Shown in pieces: positions 7,834 through 10,218 of a stretch of 10,218 bases of DNA. Each line of letters starts with the position of its first letter. The first letter of the stretch is position 1. The DNA is from Fidelibacterota bacterium (GTDB lineage Bacteria > Fidelibacterota > Fidelibacteria > Fidelibacterales > Fidelibacteraceae), in contig JAOZRH010000070.1 of NCBI GenBank assembly GCA_029931905.1, forward strand, positions 1 to 10,218. The letters run 5' to 3'. The notes below the pieces were generated by a model. It made no database searches, was not told the origin of the DNA, and was given only the letters and a program-made list of their open reading frames with translations. Position numbers and translations under genes: made by a program.

Positions 7834-9078
7834 ATGAGAAAAAAATTACTAATTCTATCACTTGCAATTTCAATTTTTGCATTTAACACATTGTTTGCAC
7901 AAAGTATATTAAGATATCCTCGTAAATACAATGTTCCAAATGATGAAAATAATTTATCACCAGTAACAAATAAAAAAGATAAAACTTTTGCAAATTGGAT
8001 TGTATATTCACCAATAGATAAAGCAAAAACACACACAAAGCCATCACCAAGTAGTGATGTTAAAAAAACCTTAAATTATATGGATTATTATTATGTAATT
8101 GAGGAAAATGGTGAATTTGCACATATTTATAAGGACGATAATGTTACTGGAAGAAAACTTTCTAAAGATGCTATTGATTATGGATGGATACATAAAAGAG
8201 AATTATTGTTATGGAATAAATGTCTCGTTACATCAAAATATAATATTAATAAAAAAGCATTGATCGTAAATACTGTAGAAACTATTAAAGGTCAAGATGT
8301 AAATGATCTTAATTATGTAAAATTTAAAACCGGACCTTCAACGAATTCTGAATTTACTGGCAATAAATCGCAAATGTTTGAATATTATTATGTTTATAAA
8401 ACTGATATTGACTCTGAAGGAAATGAATGGTATTTATTATCAACTGCTGACTTTATTGCTTCAATAAATGATCGTACAGAAATATTGGGTTGGACTAATA
8501 AAAATCGTTTAATCGATTGGGATTCTAGAATTGCTGTTGAACCAAATTGGGAAAAAGAGGCACAAAAAGAGAGAAACGCGAAAAAGAATTTAACTTTTTG
8601 GGCAGACATTAACTCTTGTTTAGATTATTCTACTACAGAAAAAACGATTTCTGACACTATGAAAATCTGGGATAAAGACAATCTCAAAAAAAGAGCAAAT
8701 GGCTCACTTCCAAGATTTCCACTTTTAGAAAATCCAATGACAATAAAAAATAATAATAAAAAAGTAGAAATTCTTAAAGCTGGAATTATTGGTGATGTAA
8801 AAAACAAAGGAGAAACAATTTTTTCTGCTGAAAATTTTTCTATCGTAATTGATAAAATCACTAAAAAACTGATTAAAAAGAAAAATGTAAATGTATTTTT
8901 TGTTATTGATGCTACTAAAAGTATGCAACCATATTTTGGATCTGTAAAAAATGCAATCACTAAATTTATGTCAAAAATCGAAAAAAATAATTCAAACAAT
9001 AAATTTAAATTTGCTGTAGGAATTTATCGTGATATTTCTGAAGGTGAAGAAAGGGCTTTTCAGGTTAAAGAATTTTGA
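7834..9078 (+). CDS. exported SH3-like/vWA protein, TssR-like, 5' portion up to an in-frame TGA
   Basis: This is the N-terminal part of one interrupted gene whose frame continues to 10218. A signal peptide (KKLL start, hydrophobic core at about 5-20, likely cut after A22 in LFAQS) sends it to the periplasm. Two SH3-like modules follow, at about 53-128 and 145-230. Each ends in a matching element: GWIHKRELLLW at 117-127 and GWTNKNRLIDW at 219-229. A charged linker comes next. A von Willebrand A domain then begins at about 350: hydrophobic strand VNVFFVIDATKSM with the metal-binding D-x-T-x-S at 359-363, a helix, and the strand FKFAVGIYRD at 391-400. The frame then hits TGA at codon 415. As it stands the product would be half a vWA domain and unlikely to fold. 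The architecture resembles TssR of the Bacteroidota T6SSiii, from memory of that family. The ribosome-binding site GGAG lies in the 11-nt gap after the lipoprotein gene. Confidence 0.8.
   Translation: MRKKLLILSLAISIFAFNTLFAQSILRYPRKYNVPNDENNLSPVTNKKDKTFANWIVYSPIDKAKTHTKPSPSSDVKKTLNYMDYYYVIEENGEFAHIYKDDNVTGRKLSKDAIDYGWIHKRELLLWNKCLVTSKYNINKKALIVNTVETIKGQDVNDLNYVKFKTGPSTNSEFTGNKSQMFEYYYVYKTDIDSEGNEWYLLSTADFIASINDRTEILGWTNKNRLIDWDSRIAVEPNWEKEAQKERNAKKNLTFWADINSCLDYSTTEKTISDTMKIWDKDNLKKRANGSLPRFPLLENPMTIKNNNKKVEILKAGIIGDVKNKGETIFSAENFSIVIDKITKKLIKKKNVNVFFVIDATKSMQPYFGSVKNAITKFMSKIEKNNSNNKFKFAVGIYRDISEGEERAFQVKEF
9076..9078 (+). other. in-frame TGA interrupting the vWA gene
   Basis: The codons read GAA TTT TGA AAC ACA, and the same frame stays open for 379 further codons to TAG at 10216-10218. 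No other gene here contains or ends with TGA, and Trp is read from TGG throughout (18 times in malQ alone), so a general TGA reassignment is unlikely. The DNA just downstream can form only a 5-bp all-A-T hairpin (TTAAA 9094-9098 with TTTAA 9102-9106), which is not a convincing bacterial SECIS element. A nonsense mutation or sequence error is the simplest reading. Confidence 0.85.
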
Positions 9079-9153
9079 AACACAAAAGATATTTTAAATT
9101 TTTTAAGTAATGTAAAAGCAAATGATATAAAAAATTATTCATACACAGAAAGT

Positions 9154-10218
9154 ATGTTTGATGGTATTATTAATTCTCTTTATGATTCGCCTGTTGATGC
9201 TGATGGAACTAATTTTCTTATTGTGATTGGTGATGCTGGAAATCATACAAAAGATAAAGAAAAAATGGAAATTATTGCAGATTTAATGAACGAATACAAA
9301 TATAATTTTTTGGCATTTCAAATTCATAACAATGGAAATGCAAAAGAATTAAAAGCTTCCACGGAATTTGTTGAACAATTGAAAGAAGTTGGAAAATTAT
9401 TTGGTGAAAAAATTAACTTAGATGTAAATATTGAAGGATTTGAAAATTATAAACCACAATTAATTAAAGAAGGAAATAATTATAAATTCAAAAAAAATAC
9501 GGCACATAGAATATTCAATATCTATGGTTTACCAAAAGGAAGTAGTATTTCTGCAGTAGAATTAGAAAATAATCTAACAGAACAATTAGTTAATTATGAT
9601 GAATTTGCAAGAAATTTTATTGATTTTGTTAGAGATAAAATTTATAAAAGAAAAGAAATATTATTGGACAGAGATTGGGGAACATTTAGTCCGGGTTATT
9701 ATTATTTACTAAAAAATGCAGGAATTTCTGACGAAGAAATCGAAGCTCTTGAAAAAAATAGTTACCAAATGTTCGTTGAAGGTTGGGGACCGTTAAATAT
9801 TGAAGGATTTTCACATCCATTAATGAAAAAAGTTTTAATCTTTTCTCAAGATGAATTGAATAGAATTAATGTAAATATGCAAAATTTATTTCAATTTAGC
9901 ACTTCTGAAGCATTTGTTAGATATATTAGAAGTCAGGCAAAAACATTACTAATTGTTCAACGAAGTGATATTTCAATTAATGAATTGTTATCTCAAATAA
10001 TAGGATTACCAATACAATCAACGCTTTTTGAAAATATTTCGTTGAAAGATATTAATCACCTAACCGAAGATGATTATTTTAATCTCACAAAACATTTAAA
10101 GATTAAACAACGAGAAATTAGCAAAATTCTAAAAGATAAAGATTATAAATTTCAATTTATGCCAGATGTAAATAGAGCTTCGGTTTTCTATTGGATAGAA
10201 GAAGATGTGATGCCATAG
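9154..10218 (+). CDS. TssR-like vWA protein, 3' portion in the same frame
   Basis: This is the continuation of the gene that begins at 7834. Coding-like sequence resumes directly after the TGA (from 9079, NTKDILNFLSNVKAND). ATG 9154 is merely the first conventional start after it and has no Shine-Dalgarno, so independent translation is doubtful. The second half of the vWA domain is here: the YTESMFDGI loop, whose Thr is a candidate metal ligand, and the strand FLIVIGDAGNH with an Asp at full-frame residue 467. Beyond about residue 510 comes a C-terminal region of about 280 residues without transmembrane segments. It contains helical stretches, the element VEGWGPLNIEGFSHPL and the ending FYWIEEDVMP. 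This layout, a vWA followed by a conserved C-terminal part, is what I recall for TssR of T6SSiii. Rejoined, the protein is about 794 residues, near the ~800 I recall for TssR. The TAG ends the window, so the next gene is unseen. Confidence 0.75.
   Translation: MFDGIINSLYDSPVDADGTNFLIVIGDAGNHTKDKEKMEIIADLMNEYKYNFLAFQIHNNGNAKELKASTEFVEQLKEVGKLFGEKINLDVNIEGFENYKPQLIKEGNNYKFKKNTAHRIFNIYGLPKGSSISAVELENNLTEQLVNYDEFARNFIDFVRDKIYKRKEILLDRDWGTFSPGYYYLLKNAGISDEEIEALEKNSYQMFVEGWGPLNIEGFSHPLMKKVLIFSQDELNRINVNMQNLFQFSTSEAFVRYIRSQAKTLLIVQRSDISINELLSQIIGLPIQSTLFENISLKDINHLTEDDYFNLTKHLKIKQREISKILKDKDYKFQFMPDVNRASVFYWIEEDVMP

Noticed and set aside
9076..9110. Selenocysteine insertion with a SECIS hairpin after the TGA
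   Set aside because: Only a 5-bp all-A-T stem with a 3-nt loop can be drawn, with no G-containing apical loop. vWA/TssR-like proteins are not known selenoproteins. Kept only as a possibility to test in the TGA finding.
207..10218. Alternative genetic code with TGA as Trp or Gly
   Set aside because: Only one in-frame TGA occurs in over 3,000 codons of this AT-rich DNA. Trp is always TGG and Gly is freely GGA/GGT. A reassigned TGA would appear many times.
9154..10218. Independent gene starting at ATG 9154
   Set aside because: There is no ribosome-binding site, the sequence between the TGA and this ATG is coding-like in the same frame, and the start would fall inside a vWA domain.

Overview
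The window is a very AT-rich (about three quarters A+T by eye) bacterial chromosomal segment encoding Gram-negative functions: an LptF/LptG-type lipopolysaccharide-export permease, an apparent outer-membrane beta-barrel, and an exported lipoprotein. The Bacteroidota-style promoter candidate before the lipoprotein gene (TTTG-N18-TAAATTTG) and the TssR-like exported vWA protein point to the FCB (Fibrobacteres-Chlorobi-Bacteroidetes) superphylum. This is inference; no rRNA or tRNA is present to settle it. All seven genes end in TAA or TAG, and tryptophan is always read from TGG.

Layout: (1) Positions 1-206 are AT-rich non-coding DNA with no convincing element. (2) Positions 207-3417, + strand, are a tight three-gene operon: LptF/LptG permease, gamma-carbonic anhydrase-family protein (17-nt overlap with the permease gene) and thymidine/pyrimidine-nucleoside phosphorylase (3-nt gap). 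(3) Positions 3418-3447 are a short convergent junction with a weak AT hairpin. (4) Positions 3448-6779, - strand, hold 4-alpha-glucanotransferase (malQ) followed downstream by an unrecognised exported beta-barrel-like protein. malQ seems to start at a non-canonical ATC, because the only strong ribosome-binding site and the conserved N-terminus lie upstream of the first conventional start (TTG). (5) Positions 6780-6967 are a divergent intergenic region with the promoter candidate. (6) Positions 6968-10218, + strand, hold a lipoprotein followed 11 nt later by a large exported SH3-like/vWA protein whose frame is broken by one in-frame TGA at 9076-9078 and then stays open to a TAG that ends the window.

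How the genes relate: the first operon mixes envelope biogenesis, a metal-dependent left-handed beta-helix enzyme and nucleoside salvage, a housekeeping assortment. malQ serves glucan/maltodextrin metabolism. The most interesting part is the last pair. The vWA protein resembles, from memory of the family, TssR of the Bacteroidota type VI secretion system (T6SSiii), and a lipoprotein partner would fit a cell-envelope complex. No other secretion gene is visible here, so a system is suggested but not shown. The in-frame TGA falls inside the vWA domain between its metal-binding motifs, so the gene is recently broken, recoded, or contains a sequence error.
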